Shown here: piece by piece, positions 39,501 to 54,500 of the stretch | How the letters are laid out: the number at the start of each line of letters is the position of its first letter | Position numbering within the stretch: position 1 is the stretch's first letter | NCBI GenBank assembly: GCA_035041965.1 | Contig: JAPYMA010000509.1 | Location: forward strand, 1 to 64,000 | Source: Anisakis pegreffii | Taxonomy: Eukaryota > Nematoda > Chromadorea > Rhabditida > Anisakidae | DNA length: 64,000 bases | Direction of reading: 5' to 3' | Translations under genes and position numbers: made by a program | The notes under the pieces: model-generated | Told to the model about the DNA's origin: nothing | What the model saw: the letters and a program-made list of their open reading frames with translations, nothing else | Database searches by the model: none

Positions 39501-42500
39501 TTCATTTATGCCCAATACAATTTCTGCATCCAAAAAGACTATATTCATGACAGAATACTGATTTCCATTTAATAATATACCCCACAAAACACAGACATGC
39601 TACAGCACTGACCATATAGCATATAAAGTGTATTAAATTTGATGCGTATATAAACCAATTCATGTTATCTTGCTTGCAATGCTAATCTATTCAATTTATT
39701 CTAATGGATCGGACTCAAATTCAATATTTGTACCATGTTACGAATATTATACGCCTCTTTTCCTTCCCTCTCGTCCATTTGTGTCATTCCTTCAGTCCCT
39801 TTTTCGTAATGTTTTTCATCTTTTTGCCGTCCAAGCAAACAAAATCACTGATGGTCCATTGTTTATTGGTCATCATCTCGTGACATTGACCAGAATATTG
39901 ATTTGCTTTCAGTTGAAACATTTCTCATTCATTGAATATCGTCATCTTCAAGATCCTAACATTGACCAATTCAATCAGAATTGTTATATCACACATAAAG
40001 GTTCGTTGAAGCAAGAATATCCCGCCGAATGGATCCGTGTTTCGTTTATAATTAACTGAACAATCATTCTGCTCCAAGCGTTAGATGTTCAGAATCTTGG
40101 AGCGAGTTATATTGCGGATAAGGTTGCTGTTGTGGGTTGCGTGACAATAATGAGAAGAACTCGCCTCGGAGTATCATTTTCATGGAGTAGCGACAAATTA
40201 GACAATTGTATCTATATTTATATTTAACTTGAAGGAACCGTTCTATTAAAGCAGTTGAAGGTGATATTCATAAGTGGTGAAGTAATATTGCTAAGGTGAT
40301 TATTTTCATTCTTTCAAACTAGGACAATTCAGCAGTTATCTACGCTCTTTTGAACATTCGATAATACTGAGCTTCCAACTGGGTAAGGAATTTTAATTGG
40401 ATTTTGACTTAGGGGGCACTAGCTAGCGTACGTTCCTGGCATAACAATTGCAATATTTCTGGCTATTGCATCTGTTTTGTGAATTTAATTGATAGCATAT
40501 GTAAGTGAGTAGTGCAATGCAAGTTCTGTGACATTTATAGGGCATATCAACAAACTCGAAACGTTCAACTGATTCACTTAAATCCATCGCGATATTATGC
40601 CTTCATATCCTCTTTATTTTCTTATATCGCCCAAGTTTCACTTACTAGTTAGAACAAATGCATTTAATAAATGAATGTTTTGTGCAATTGTTTAATTAAT
40701 CAAATTCAATCTTATTTTGTAAGTTTATAAGTGTTTGTGACATAATCAAGATAAATGACAGATCATCGCTTTACTTCGAATAACATAAGCGGGTTTATGT
40801 TTACATTACAAATCAAAGTTTATGTCGCATATTGCAAAAATTTTATTTAACTGATCTATAACAACACACCTTAATAACAAAGAACAAATACATATATAAC
40901 AATACAATTTCTGATCACTTTTGTTTGTTGATCTTAAATCTTTAAGGAAGATTAAGATATTTGAGGACGTTTATATTATTATAATATCCGTCCCTAAAAT
41001 AACATTGAATCGCACGTTAATATTATTATAATATCTTTCGTTAAAATAACATTGAGTGGATATTACACCAGAACGGGATCCGCACGAGCCAAACGACAAG
41101 CGTTGAACGATGTTCCTGTGCTATCATGAGCTTGTAGTGCGCGAATGATGTGAATCTCCGAATTTTGAAGATCCATTTTTAGTCCCTCTCAGAAATGTGT
41201 AAGGTTATTCCTGTTGTTGGTCACTCAGTCGTATTCCACAGATAATCTCTTTCATATTATTGGCAACTTGCTAGCAAATTATCATCTTACGTATCACTTT
41301 CATTATCTTTAGTCGGTAAGCTTTCGGTCAATGAGATCATGAAATTCGATCGCTTAATGCCAGACAGCAGAGCATTTCTCTTATAATCCAATCAATTCAG
41401 CGCACTCCATCACCATACCTACAGTTACCCGTTATGTTCGACCATCTATCAAGTCGTCAATATAAAACCACAAAATCTGGACTTAGTCGTGAACCAGAGC
41501 TGGAAGCTGAGCTTGACCCACACATCTCGAACTCAACTGTTTGTGAATAAATATCTGGTAGTAAGAGGTTCTTACTATCAGTAGTCCTGTATTGCATAAC
41601 TGTCTTATTAGCGAGTGATTTACCTTTCACCATAACTAATCAGCGAGATATTCCCCTCTGAAGCTTAGCGATTTGACTTAGTGACCATTTCAGGATAGGT
41701 ATGTTTTAGTGGAACTTTAATTTATTCACTGATTCTGAAATTATCATGGCTTCTGATATCAGTATTATTATCACTTATTGTATTAGCTTCATTTTCTTAT
41801 TATCATAGCATACGATTATCTACGAATAATGAAACGCTGTGTCGGTTGTGTAAAGTGATCACATTGAGTGATTTCGACAATGATAACATTTATTTGACAT
41901 GTATTATTACAAATGTTAAAACGTTGATGTGAATAATCATATTCTCAATTCTAAAATTGCGTTTGTATAATACAAAGCGGAGATATTTCCCTCGGAAATT
42001 TAATTGTCTTCGCATCTCTCTAAAAATAAACTAGGAGACTTGATATTTTGAGGTGAACCTGAAAATTTCTAACATCACTCAATATTGCATTGCTTATTAT
42101 GCAGTAATCATGAACAAGTAATATTCACTGCAAATTTACTCGATATCGCTGTAGATATACATTGCAATTTAGATATCGCTTCAGTTCGTGTTTCCCATCA
42201 GCATAATAAGCGCATCATTAAAGCAAATACAACGAAAGGTAATGTTCAGTAACAACAGCGGTGAGCAAAATAATGAGATAGATATGTTTTGCATTGGTTT
42301 GCTGTATTATCTGATCGGAATTAGATTATAAATGTATATTTGCATAAGAAGCGCAGAGCGTCTATTCTTATGTAGAAAAGCAAAGCAAAGCACATCTTTG
42401 TTTCGGTAATATTCGATTACGCTAGCGTTTACCTTTGATCAGTTCTGACCTCAGCACGATCGATTCGTCTTTTGCAGATTCATTATTCGTCTACCTTTTA

Positions 42501-45500
42501 CTGGCTCTCAATAAAAAATCCTTCCTGCATAATGCTTTCACGGAGAGAATTCAAAAAAAAAAATCGTAATGCAATAACATTCAACATTTAAAGGTTTTGT
42601 CATTGTGCTGTTTCCCATTGTTTTATGCTATCTGTGCTGGTGGATATTTAAAGATTGGTTTGAGTGAACAGATTGTTGTATTATGTTGTCCTTGTTAGTA
42701 AACCTTTAAACTGATCAAATTTGCCAATTGCATGAATACTATTCCAGTAATTCATCAGCAATAACTTATGAAAAAAGCCAAATTTGCGCTGATTTATTCT
42801 TCTAAAAATAAACGTATCAAACATTCCGTAGCGAACTCTAACAGTGATTGTGTATCGTTTTCATTTTAAATCTTTTATGAAGTGGTTGCAAGGAATATCA
42901 CGTTTAGCCACTTATGCATATGTGTATATCAAGCGAAGAACCGGTTATTCAGTGCAAATATAATGTCTCTAATAGAGTTTCAGGACGGGATTTTCCGTCG
43001 AACATTTCACTATAACGAAATGGAAATTTTGAACTCGAATTGACCTTCATTGATAAAATCTCATTTCATTGAATTCCAATCATTGCCGAACAACTAATCG
43101 AACGTGATCTGTGATGATCTCACCTCAATAACTCAATAACTCCGCGTTCCTCTATGTCAACAGCACATACAATACCATCGCTAATGCATTCTGAATTATT
43201 CCTCTTTCAGAAGTCATCAATAATTTTGTTTCGTTGATCGCTGGTTATCTCTTCTTAATTCTGCGAGTCTGCGATTTTCAACGAATCTATTTCACGATTG
43301 TCAATATTACCATCTTAACAAGTGTGAAGCCCTCTGATAAGCTGTCGAGTAGTTTTCTGGGAGATAGCAACACCCTCAGGTCACGAACTGAACATCCGAT
43401 TAGGTTTGCAGGTGTCAACACTGGTATATTTCAGAGCCGGACAGCAGTATTGAATTCTAGTGTTCCATTGCTTGGGAATGAAGTGCAATAGGGCAGACTT
43501 GATTAAATTTATTCTGCAGACATGCTGCCCTAATCCTTGACGATTAGTCGGATTCGAGGCAGTTGTTTCGACGAAAGCTTGCGTGATTTGGAAACTGCTC
43601 TCAATACTAGTCATCTGTCAAGAATATAAACAAATTCGAATTCGTTTATTTGAACAAGTATTGGTCCGCTGATGTATAGGAAACAATAGGCTCACGTTCA
43701 TATGAATATCTACAAAGCATCATTTCAAAAATTAGTCAATGAACTTCATAAATTACTGCGGACAAGTCTGATAGATTGCGAAGGAATAAATAAAATTTCG
43801 GTCGTAAATGCGGGAGGTGTTAAGGAGATGATACATTGATATGTGCGTCTGATCGAGACAGTTGTCCTTGTTATTGATATTGATAGCTGATGAAACGATG
43901 ATCGAAAGAAGGAGGAATGAAGGCTGCTTGTGGTTTGCGTCAAAATGGATGTATTGTTATTATCGTTATTATTATTATTATTGTTATTAATAGCAGCAGT
44001 GACCAGTGGTCAACACGATCCTCTCGCGGCTCTCTATCTCTCTTTGTCCGGTTATATTCCACTCATCATTCAACTAAATCATCACTCATTATCCCTTCTG
44101 CTGATGTATTTACGCCTTGGTGTCCCGTTCCCATCCGAATTCCATATATCCATACGCGCAGTCATCCCTCGATCTATTCAAATTGCTCGTCCATCCACCC
44201 ACGATGAGCGTACGCTATTTTGCCATAAAATGAGAGCGTGCGATAGTTACAGATGTAACTGTCTGAAATATTATTATCACATTTTATTACCAACATTATT
44301 TTCAGTAATTTGCAACAAATAGGTTTTTATCGCATTGCATTCCACAGTTGAATGTTCATCATTATGTGGACAGTGCATTCCACTGCTGTTCATTATATCG
44401 GCGATTCATTTTCATTAAGAAAGTTCATTGTTTTGAAGGAGTCAGTCGTCGTTTGCGATGCCTCCAGAAATTATTTAATAACGCCACATTGTGTTGCTTC
44501 TGTGTTGTATACAAAATATCGCTGTGTTCACATTTTTCCGAGATGTTTGAAATTCAACAATTCAGAATTTTGGAGAAGAAGTTTGAGAAAGAGGTTATTG
44601 CAAATTTGATTTTGGCGAGGTTTTCATCCGTTTCATTGGAGTGGCGATTAAAATTTAGTATTTTGAACTGGTTTCATCAGCCCGCATCCAATAAATCCTT
44701 TTGTTTAAGATCTTGTTTGAACGATAATAGAGGGAACTGTAGACGCACTGTTAGCTGTTTTTAACATCATCACCCTAATTGATTTTCTAAATTCCCTTTG
44801 AATATCTTGCTGGCGCCACGTTAATCGTTACCAGTTAAAGTGAGGCGATCTAGTCTTGGTTTTCCGGTCACACAAAGCCATTTAATGAGATTAGTTTTTT
44901 ATTTTGCAAATCGTTTGCAAGGGTGTTATCTTTATGAGGATTTGAACACGTTTTGTTTATATCTATCATCTCAGTCGACCATTGTTACTAACGTAGACAC
45001 AATGTGTGGACAATCCTTGAGTATATCTATAAGAATGTCTAGGTGATCGACTGTCAGCTTGTGCTAGGTGAATGCCATACATTTTCTTATTCTCCTTTAT
45101 CAGCTAATCAATTATCAATTGTTTGTGGCTAAACTCTTATGATTGGTGTATATTTCGTACAGAATGAGACGAATCGGATGTTGTTGAAGTGTTTAAATTC
45201 ATTCAACATTAATTCCGCTTATTGTTGTTCAATGATATCGGTTAAAGAAGTGCAATAGCAATTCAGCTTGCAGCTTGCACAAGCTGATCACCAGAAAGCA
45301 CTTCATCTTCCGGCAATGATCCTTTAAAGCCGTGCTCATTCATTCATTCATCTGTATATTTATCAGTTGAGTTTCAGGGATATCGTCAATCTCTATTCTT
45401 GAACTTCTTGCGAGGATTCGATAGTTTTGAACATATATGTCACTGATTCCGTCTGATTAATGCTTACCATTCTAAAACGAAGAACAAATCGATGTAACGG

Positions 45501-48500
45501 GAGTTTTTGTCGCTTTAAATCTTCTCAACTTCTTGCGGAATGATTTGACGATGAGAGCATTCAATAAACAAACTCATATATAGTGTTCTTAATCTTACTC
45601 AATACCAAACAATGATAACACCGCAACGATTCAAGTTATTGGCTTTTAATGCCATTTAAAGAACGTTTCATTCGTTCGAAATCTTTCCTAAAACACAAAA
45701 CTATCACTGTCATCGTCATATCACACAGTGAATAAATATCATTCATTCATGCACATGCAGCATCGTCTACCATACAAAGCTTTCTGGTGGCTAATCTGAT
45801 AATGTAATGTATGCTCACTTCGTGAGTATAATACATCGTAAGCCATCCAAATCCAACCAACCGTACCTATTCAGCATAATCGTTGAATTCAATTTTCGGT
45901 ATCGATCCAGATCATTGATGCTGATGACAATAGAACGATGATGTGTGCATAGTTAGCACTAGTTAGTTATATTCTATCGTATAATTCTTTCATCTCCATT
46001 TTCGGAGCAGATCATCGTCGTCGTCATTACGGCCGCAGCGCACACTGCTTGAACAGTCAGTCAGTCTCTCATTCAGCAATTTCAGTGCATCAGTCATTTA
46101 TTCAGCAAATTTCAGTGGTTTGATTGTTAATTGTGCATTTGAGAATGTTACACTTCTCTGGTAACCATATTTCATCGCGATACGTATTAATTCAATTAAT
46201 CTGTCAGCACATAATTGATTACAGTTCATTTCATGAATTTCTTCGTATCATATATAATTGTTGTAATTATCGTTATTCCCATCGTTCACTGCAAATTTTC
46301 AAAGCAATTAGCACTGAAAATTGGACAACTTGCAATGTTGCGGAACGTTTTGAAACTTGAAACGCAAACGCAATGATATCGGCAAAAATTACTCGCAGAA
46401 ACGCTTCTCACCACTGCCTTTATTTAACGCCAAATGCTATACATCAAACAGCTGTTCAAAGGATGTGAATCAGTTTTGAAAAAAAAACTGATAGTGAGTT
46501 ATCAAAGTAGAGTGCAAAAATGAAAATCTGATAGAGGAAATCCATTAAATGTTCGCCTGATGACAGGCGATTTTCGTTATCAGTTGAAATGTAAAGCGCT
46601 CTCAAATTATTCAAATCAAACACGTGTTCAGAATGTAAAAACGCTTATAATCAGTGCAACAAGTTTGCTTGTCTCTGTTTTAAAAATTATGCTGGAAAAT
46701 TCATGCGATAAGAATTGTTGATGTGGATAAGCGCTTAACGACAAGTGTCCATTGAGTGAGTGATCTATTTAGTGTTATTATTGCAAAATTGCGTTTTGTT
46801 TGTTCGATTGTGAAATGGAAAAGGTCATTAGTATAACTGTTTGCATGATATAATAATAATATGCCGCTGAGTTGGTTGGTTCTATGCGCATGAATATACA
46901 CCTACATACATATTTGTGCATGTATTTATTAGATAATTAACGTTGGTTGCAGATGGCTGTAGCACAGAGATAAACAAATTGTTATTGCTGTTATTGGGTT
47001 GCGCTGTACAAGGTGATCAACGTGAAAAATTCATCGAACGTATCAAGTGTATGCAAACTGATCTGCAAACCGCTATTGTACAGCAGATTCAACGGGTATT
47101 TTACATCCATGCGATTTTGTCGTTTAATGCTATCCATTTTTTTCGACGGTTTTACCGTTTCCGCATCACGCTCTATTGAATTTGATGAATTCTATTTTGA
47201 CTTTACTCATATTATCCCTCGTGTTCTTTTGTAGTTGAATACATATGTTTTTCGGAAGCTTCTAACATTGAAATTCTCTCAGCTCAATAATCTTATAAAA
47301 GGAACAACCTCTTATGAGTAATTTTCACTTGAAATTCTCTCAACTCAATAATCATATAAAGGGAACAACCTCTTATGAGTAATTTTCACTTGAACATCTG
47401 CAATTTCTATTGATTTCTCATATACAAACAGTTTGGAACGATAATATCATATGGAAAATTCTTTAGATGCTCATTGTTATAAAGCAATCAAGCGTGAGAA
47501 TCTAGAGCATTAGTATGTGATGAACAACATCTTCGAAGTGCTTTGCTTTTATTTTCAATTTCTAGGTAACTGAAGACGGTGAATTCATATTGAACATAGA
47601 CGATCTGGAGGTGGATCGGGGAAACGAGCAAAGTGTGTCCATGCTGGCACACTTGGAGCGTGTTATCAAGGAACGTGACACGTATGCGAATTGTCTGCTG
47701 GAAATGGCTCATGAACATGTCAGTCAGTCCATTAACGAACGATTACAAGCGTTCATCCATATGCTAATATCTCATTCTCACCCTTTGGCATCACTTCTGC
47801 CAATACTATCCCATCTTCTTGATTCGTGTTTTGATAGTTCATCCGTAAATTCTGGGAAATTTATCTTCAATTCGTCTTTTATCACTAATTTTAAGAGAAA
47901 TTTTTCCCCATTTCTACAGCACACTCGAATCGTTTCCATTGAAAGCTGAGTTGCTTTTGAGTAGTTTCAAATTATCGCTCTAGTGTTGATTCATTGACAG
48001 GTGATCCATTCCTATGATGAACAGTGAATATGCAGCATAATTATTCTTATGAATCCTCATCAGATTCGTATATAGTTAAATCCACGAACGAGTTTTTAAG
48101 ATTTTGATGTAAAGCATTGGTTGAACTTGCTATGGCCATAGAACAAATGAATTGTTCAGTGAGTATTATGACAAATCAAGGAAATTTCTTTTCAAATCAG
48201 TTTTGTTGCGACAATTTGGTAAAATCATTCAGGAAAGCGATGAAAGTAGCACCACAACAGGTGCATCGTCTCTATCCGGTGAGATCCCAACCAGAACAAA
48301 GTTATCGGACATTCGCTATGGTTAGTATTTTATCATCTGAAGGTTATCCCTCAAAATTGATCCAGTTACTTGATTCTTTAAGAGTCGCGATACAATGAAC
48401 AGTACTTGAAGTAGTAATTTTCGTTGTTCATTTGTGAGCTGAATTCAGCTTAAAATAACGAATCTTCTCCAAGTATTCAGATAAATTGTTTTGTTGTTCA

Positions 48501-51500
48501 GATGGCCGAACTCCCTCACCAACATCGATGGAACGGCACGTAAACGTAGAATTGGCATCTGCAAAGGCCGAACTTCGGAAGCTGCGAAACCTGACGTAGG
48601 TTGTTCCGAAACTTTGTAATTTCCTTCTTGAATTCATAACTCTAGTCTGAGGAATCAAAATTTCTCATTAGTGATTTTGGAATTCGTGTTCTGTATGTTG
48701 TGGACAAATCAATCTATGCAGAATGCTCTTTTTGAAGAAATCTCCTCTATCACTTCATAGTGATTATTTTAAGAAAGCATTTTTAAATGTCTACTCTCGT
48801 TTCATTAAAATCCATGGAAAAGCGCTCGAATCATATCAGCTGAAATATAATCGTAGATTTCATCTTCAGCTTATGACTGCAACTTTGCAGAAACAAGTAT
48901 TAGTATTCGAATTTTGTGATAGCAAATAAGAATTAATGTCTTACAACGATCAGAAATGAGGTATTACAGATACGTTGACGGTTGAGTAATGAGTTAAGAA
49001 ATGGGATCGATCCTATTAAAGCGTTCAGTGAAGAGGAAATGATATTAATTGTTGAATTTCGATGCATTCATAAGTCATAATTATCGGTGTACATATGAAT
49101 TAGTGTTATCATTGTGGTGGCAGTGGTGTTGTTCTCTTTTTGAATACGGTGATTAATCATGTGAACGAATGAGCGCATTCACTCTCTGATGAATGATGAC
49201 TCGCTCGCTCGTGTTTGTTTGTTTGTTTGGTCTATGTAGCACTATGCCAAGGTCATCGAATCTAGACAACACATCTTCATTTATACAATGGAAAAATATT
49301 TCATATTGTATATTTGCAATACGGAATGCTTGAAAAACCAACACTTGTTCAGTCATGAACCACTCTAATCTCCAAAATCAAATGCACACTTAATGGAGCA
49401 CTTTCATTGCGGTAAACAAAGACATAGTATGATAAGTCTGCGATATTAAATCTAAGATATAAACGTTTTGAGATATTATAAACACTTACATTGTGTTATA
49501 TTAAAGTGTACTATTGGAATTCGTTTCATTTGTCGAGACAGTTAACTGTTTGAGAAGAAAGTTAAGTTGATGTTGAAAGTTTCGAAGAGTTTTCTTGGTA
49601 TTTGATTGATTGGTGCATGTTAGCAATGCTTGATAACTTTCACTGATCTTAAGAAAAGCTTTCTCGTGAATTTTTGATCAATTCGTCTTTTATCACTAAT
49701 TCTAAGAGAAGTTCCTCCTCATTTCTACAGCACACTCGAATCATTACCGGTGAAAGCTGAGTTGCTTTTGAGTAGTTTCAAACTATCGCTCCAGTGGTTC
49801 AATCAACAACTGAGAAATTACAATCTCATTAATGTCATTATTTATTACCACTCACCAATTTCTATTATTGCAAATATAGCTTCTGTTTTGCTTACAATTA
49901 GTGCCTAAACACTAGTAATTCACCGATCAGAATTCAAAGCGAATATTCAAAAGGTTCACCGAAAGTTGATTACATCCCATAAAATCGTACTGAAAATACG
50001 AATAATACAACCAAACGGATCGTCATTCATAATCCGATTAGTGATAGTATTCGAATAAATACGATTGATTTATGTTTCGATTAAACTCGATATTTGTGTG
50101 GATGAAATGAACGAATCAATTGATTTCCCATCAACTCTAAATTCCCAGCCATATATCATTATTTCCTATCAATGTAGTACTAATCAGTGAATGACTGCAC
50201 ACAGTCGTAACCACAATTCAAATGTATACTATTGAATTGAAAAATTTCAAACTCTTCCACAATGAAATGGACTGCAAATGTTCAATTCAAGGTTTATATC
50301 GTTCAATAATATACTTCAACCATTACAAGTACTATTTTCACACTAAACGAGTTTCTATCGTGGCATTCTAGCTTGCGATTCGTCCAGTGGAGAACATATT
50401 TCCTTATCAATTGCCCTCAATTTGTCAGCAGCTCCTTCTGAATCAAATTTTCGTGAGTGGATCAATGGAAAAGTGGTATTTTTAGTGAGGAAAAAGACGA
50501 ATTAGTGGTCGAATTAAGAGATGAATTGGATGCACGTGAAGCGGATTTACGTAAAATGCAGCAGGAACGTTTGGAGTTGATCAAAGACGCCAGAGCTGCG
50601 AAGGATTATCGAGATGAGTTGGATTGCCTTCAACACAAGGTTCGCTCATCTTCCAATTCCAGCTCATCAATTCCTCAATATATTCTCCATAAAAGCAGTT
50701 ACAAAGTAACCAGAGAATGAATTGTAACAAACAATTTAACGAATTTCTGAAATGAAACAATTCAAGAACGGACTTTATGTTGTCTCAAATCGTTCACTGA
50801 AAGAAATTGCTCAGTTCTCGAGAACATTTCACAGTTAGGCCATAAGCTGATGGTGAACATTCTATGGAGGTAATTAGGAGTGTTTCGCGTTTGCAGCTTA
50901 CGAAACTGGAACGGCTTGAGACCGAAAATGTGAAGTTGAGAGAGAAATTGAGCGAAATGGAATTCCTGAAGTCAAGATTATCGGTATGTTTGACTGTTGT
51001 AATTCGTTCGTTCATCAACTGTTAAATTTTTCATTGACCAGTTGTCGAAATTAAGAAAGCACAGTACTAAGCGATAACAACGGAACAAGATCAATGTCCA
51101 GCTGTAATTTCCCAGATTGATATCTCAATTGCAGAATTCAAGTTGATATGATTCCTTAGATTAAGCAGATTCACAATGCGTCAGCGCTCTTGTTCCCAAA
51201 GTTTCCTGACTAACTCTTAGTGCTCGAGGCAATTTTAGTCTTGATTCGAACATTTCATTGTTTTGTCGTTAGTGGAATTTAATCGCGAGAATTAAGCGAG
51301 TTATGAATCTGATTCGATCAAGAATTTGTTCGTAGCAATAATTCGATAATTCGATCACAATAAACCCAGAAACATCCATAGCCACGGTAACACTCACTTA
51401 CAATTCCAGTTTGCGGCACTCATATGTTATTCGTTAGGGTCAAGTTGATAAATATTTCAGTTGAAGTTTATCGTATTAGGTTTATTTCAATTTTATGGTT

Positions 51501-54500
51501 TGTTCGATGGTCATTATCACTTGTTTTCGTTAGATTTATTATCGAACATTGATCGACAAGTGGATTCCACAATTCGACCTAGAATTACACCGTGAAAACA
51601 TCTATTAGCGCTTTCGGAGAACTGGAATAAACTGAATCGACAAAACATAATTGATCAATTTTGAATGATGCACAATGATGCAGTCCAGGTAAATGAATAA
51701 TGCTAGCACTAAGAACTAGAAAAAAAAGCACTAAACTGAAAAAAAGCACTAAAAACTAGCACTGAACTGTCGAAGAAGTTAACGAAACGAGCAAATTTGC
51801 AGCAATTGAAAGAGGAGAACGATTTGGTGCATGAATCGTGCACTGTTCTCGAACAACAACTTGAACAAAGCCAACGTAAAGCGAGTACGCATTTGGACAC
51901 CGAAACGAAACTGTCCGATTGTCAAGATCAACTGCAAACCTTGAAATCGGATCTGACAAAGGTTTGACATTCTTAATCGCTCCATTTGATAACATCACTC
52001 CTGCCATAAGACGATATAGCTATGCGTTGAACCACTTAACTGCGTCACCTTTACCATCCTTCAAATGCACTTTCGTAGATGTTCGAAAAGCAAATATTAA
52101 TTGAAAAGTTAGCTAAACGACGTCGATAGTGGAGCAAAACTGCCGATCGGAATGAATTTGAGAAAATCAGCGAATTTGACACTTCCGTGTTTTTATTCAT
52201 GGTTGTTCCATAATATTCTCAAACTGCTTGTTTGATCGCATCGATCTCACTGATTTGGCAACATCATTGAATCAGTATGTCGATGGTTTCGCGAGGAACG
52301 GAGACGGCTTGCAGTAACTGTCTATCGCACAGCAAAACGAATGCATAGATCGTGAACATAGTTATAGCCGAAGGTTGTTGTGCCTTCCAATACTGAATAT
52401 TGTGGAACTGTACCGAATGTGGAACTGAAAGGAATTGCATTAAGACGTGTGAAGTTAGGCATGATTTATGACCATTTCTATTCGCTGTTTATGTTCAAAT
52501 TCAGTTTTTTTTTTGTTTTAAATTTCTGAAGAACGAAAATATTACATATTTCTTTGGGAACAGATGTTAATAAAATAAAAAGACACACAGACTCTGTTTG
52601 ATATTTAAGATGGAATGTTCTTTTTTTTGGAAGGAAAGAAAAAAATCTAGAAAAGGTGGATGACAGATTGCGTTATTTAGTTTAAATTTGGTTCATCAAT
52701 GAGTTTATCAGTTTCCTTCTCATTGACAAGATAATTCACGTTCCATAAGCACTCTTGAGCAAATTCAGTTATTCCGTTCATCGCACGGGTGATCTGAATT
52801 CTTTTCTATTCTTTTTTAAGAAGAAGAAGACATTCATCTGATTACTGTTTTTATGTCTCTTTGTGATAGTATTATATTTTGTTGCAGTGGTCCTTCCTCT
52901 AATCTGCTGAAATTCCTCATCCACTTGCATATGCTATCAGAAAAGTCGAATTAACTCTAATTAACTCTAAGCTCAACGCAATTCACTCATAGACATTCCT
53001 AAAACGCACCACGGCCCGTTTCGTTCCGAAATCTTGTTTGTTGCACTCAGTCCTTTCAATGTAATTACTGCACGGAATCAGATATTGGTGAGCGTTAGTA
53101 TTAACCATTATCCATTGTTGAATTGCCATTGTCAGATAATTTGAAAACCATGAGAATGTTGAACGAAAACAAAAAACATCCAATGATCACCACATCCATT
53201 GACATCAAATGGTCAGATACTATCAAACAACAATGATTCTGGAATCCTATCGAGCAACTGTGATAGTGAAACGCCGTGCAGTATCGGAATTTATTTCACA
53301 AAACTCTAAAAGAATACGTCGTCGTAATTTATAAACTGATTCGGAATGCTGGTTACAACTGAATCACATCAACTCTTTGAGACAAGCACAGAATGCAAAG
53401 ATAGTTTTGTGTAATTTGAATGATGTAAAAAAAGGTGTCTTCTTATCGGCTGCTAGAATTTTATGAAACCGCCAACAATATATCACCAAAAAGAGTTTTT
53501 TATTTTCGTCTTCTTTCAAACGAAAACGATTCGTGCCTTCGTGATGCTCATCGCATTACTCTCAGTGCTAATTATCCTCGGCATATCGGCCGCAATTCTT
53601 CTAATTGCCAAAAGCAAATTTCGCGCGATCGTTTGTGAGGAGGTAATCTATTATAATGAATTCTAAAAGGCAACCTTTTCCGAATCCTAGACGAATTACA
53701 TCGCCCATTGCCATTAATCATAGTACGTCAATGCGCTTCTTGGACAACATTCGCACAATCGGTATTGTTAGATGTTTTTTGGATGTAGGGAATGGATCGA
53801 AAAGTGTGTGTTTGTTTGTTTGCAGGAACGAGAACGAATCGAGCAGTTATTACTCGAGAACGGTCGATTGGAGAGGGAACTGAACGGTGAACAGCAAAAA
53901 AGCGCTGCACTCGAGCGACAGGTTGAAAGTATTAGCGAAGAGCAACGAAGTGCACGTGAGGATTTTGGATCATTGGGTAGTCAGATGGCTGATGACGACA
54001 AGAAACGCATTCTGGAGCTGCAACTTGAGAATCGCAAGTTGAAAAGTAAACTTCAATCGACAGAGTTAGTTGTTTACTTGTAATTATTCGATGAAACTCA
54101 CAACAGGAAATCGCACTGTTGACGATGTGACTGAACATTGATCTCTTGGAAGTGTATAACAGACCTAAAGATTAATGGCTTGGGCTCGTCTTGAAGTGCA
54201 TTGAATTGTTTCTTTTGGTTTAAGAGAAACTGAAGAAGTTGGTGAATTGCGCGCAAAACTTCTTCGTGCTGAAATCGAACTCTCACAACGAACCGAAGAG
54301 AGTGCAATTTACTGCCGACAAATACAAGAATTTCAACTAACTCTCAGTCAAATGACTGCACAATACAAAGAGGTATTCATGAGTTTGATTTTTTACGACA
54401 CTTTTTTTGTTGTTGCAAAATGAACCGAGTTGAGAAGACTATTGAAGCATTGTCCTTGCTAATGCTTACGATTAGCAAGCTGTTTGTAAAGCGAACAACT

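Noticed and set aside
39670..40059. 129-codon plus-strand open frame in girdin intron 4
   Set aside because: It has no domain and no splice context; one or two frames of this length are expected by chance in 64 kb.
44348..44764. 138-codon plus-strand open frame in girdin intron 4
   Set aside because: It has a non-ATG start and no recognised motif, and its length is compatible with chance.
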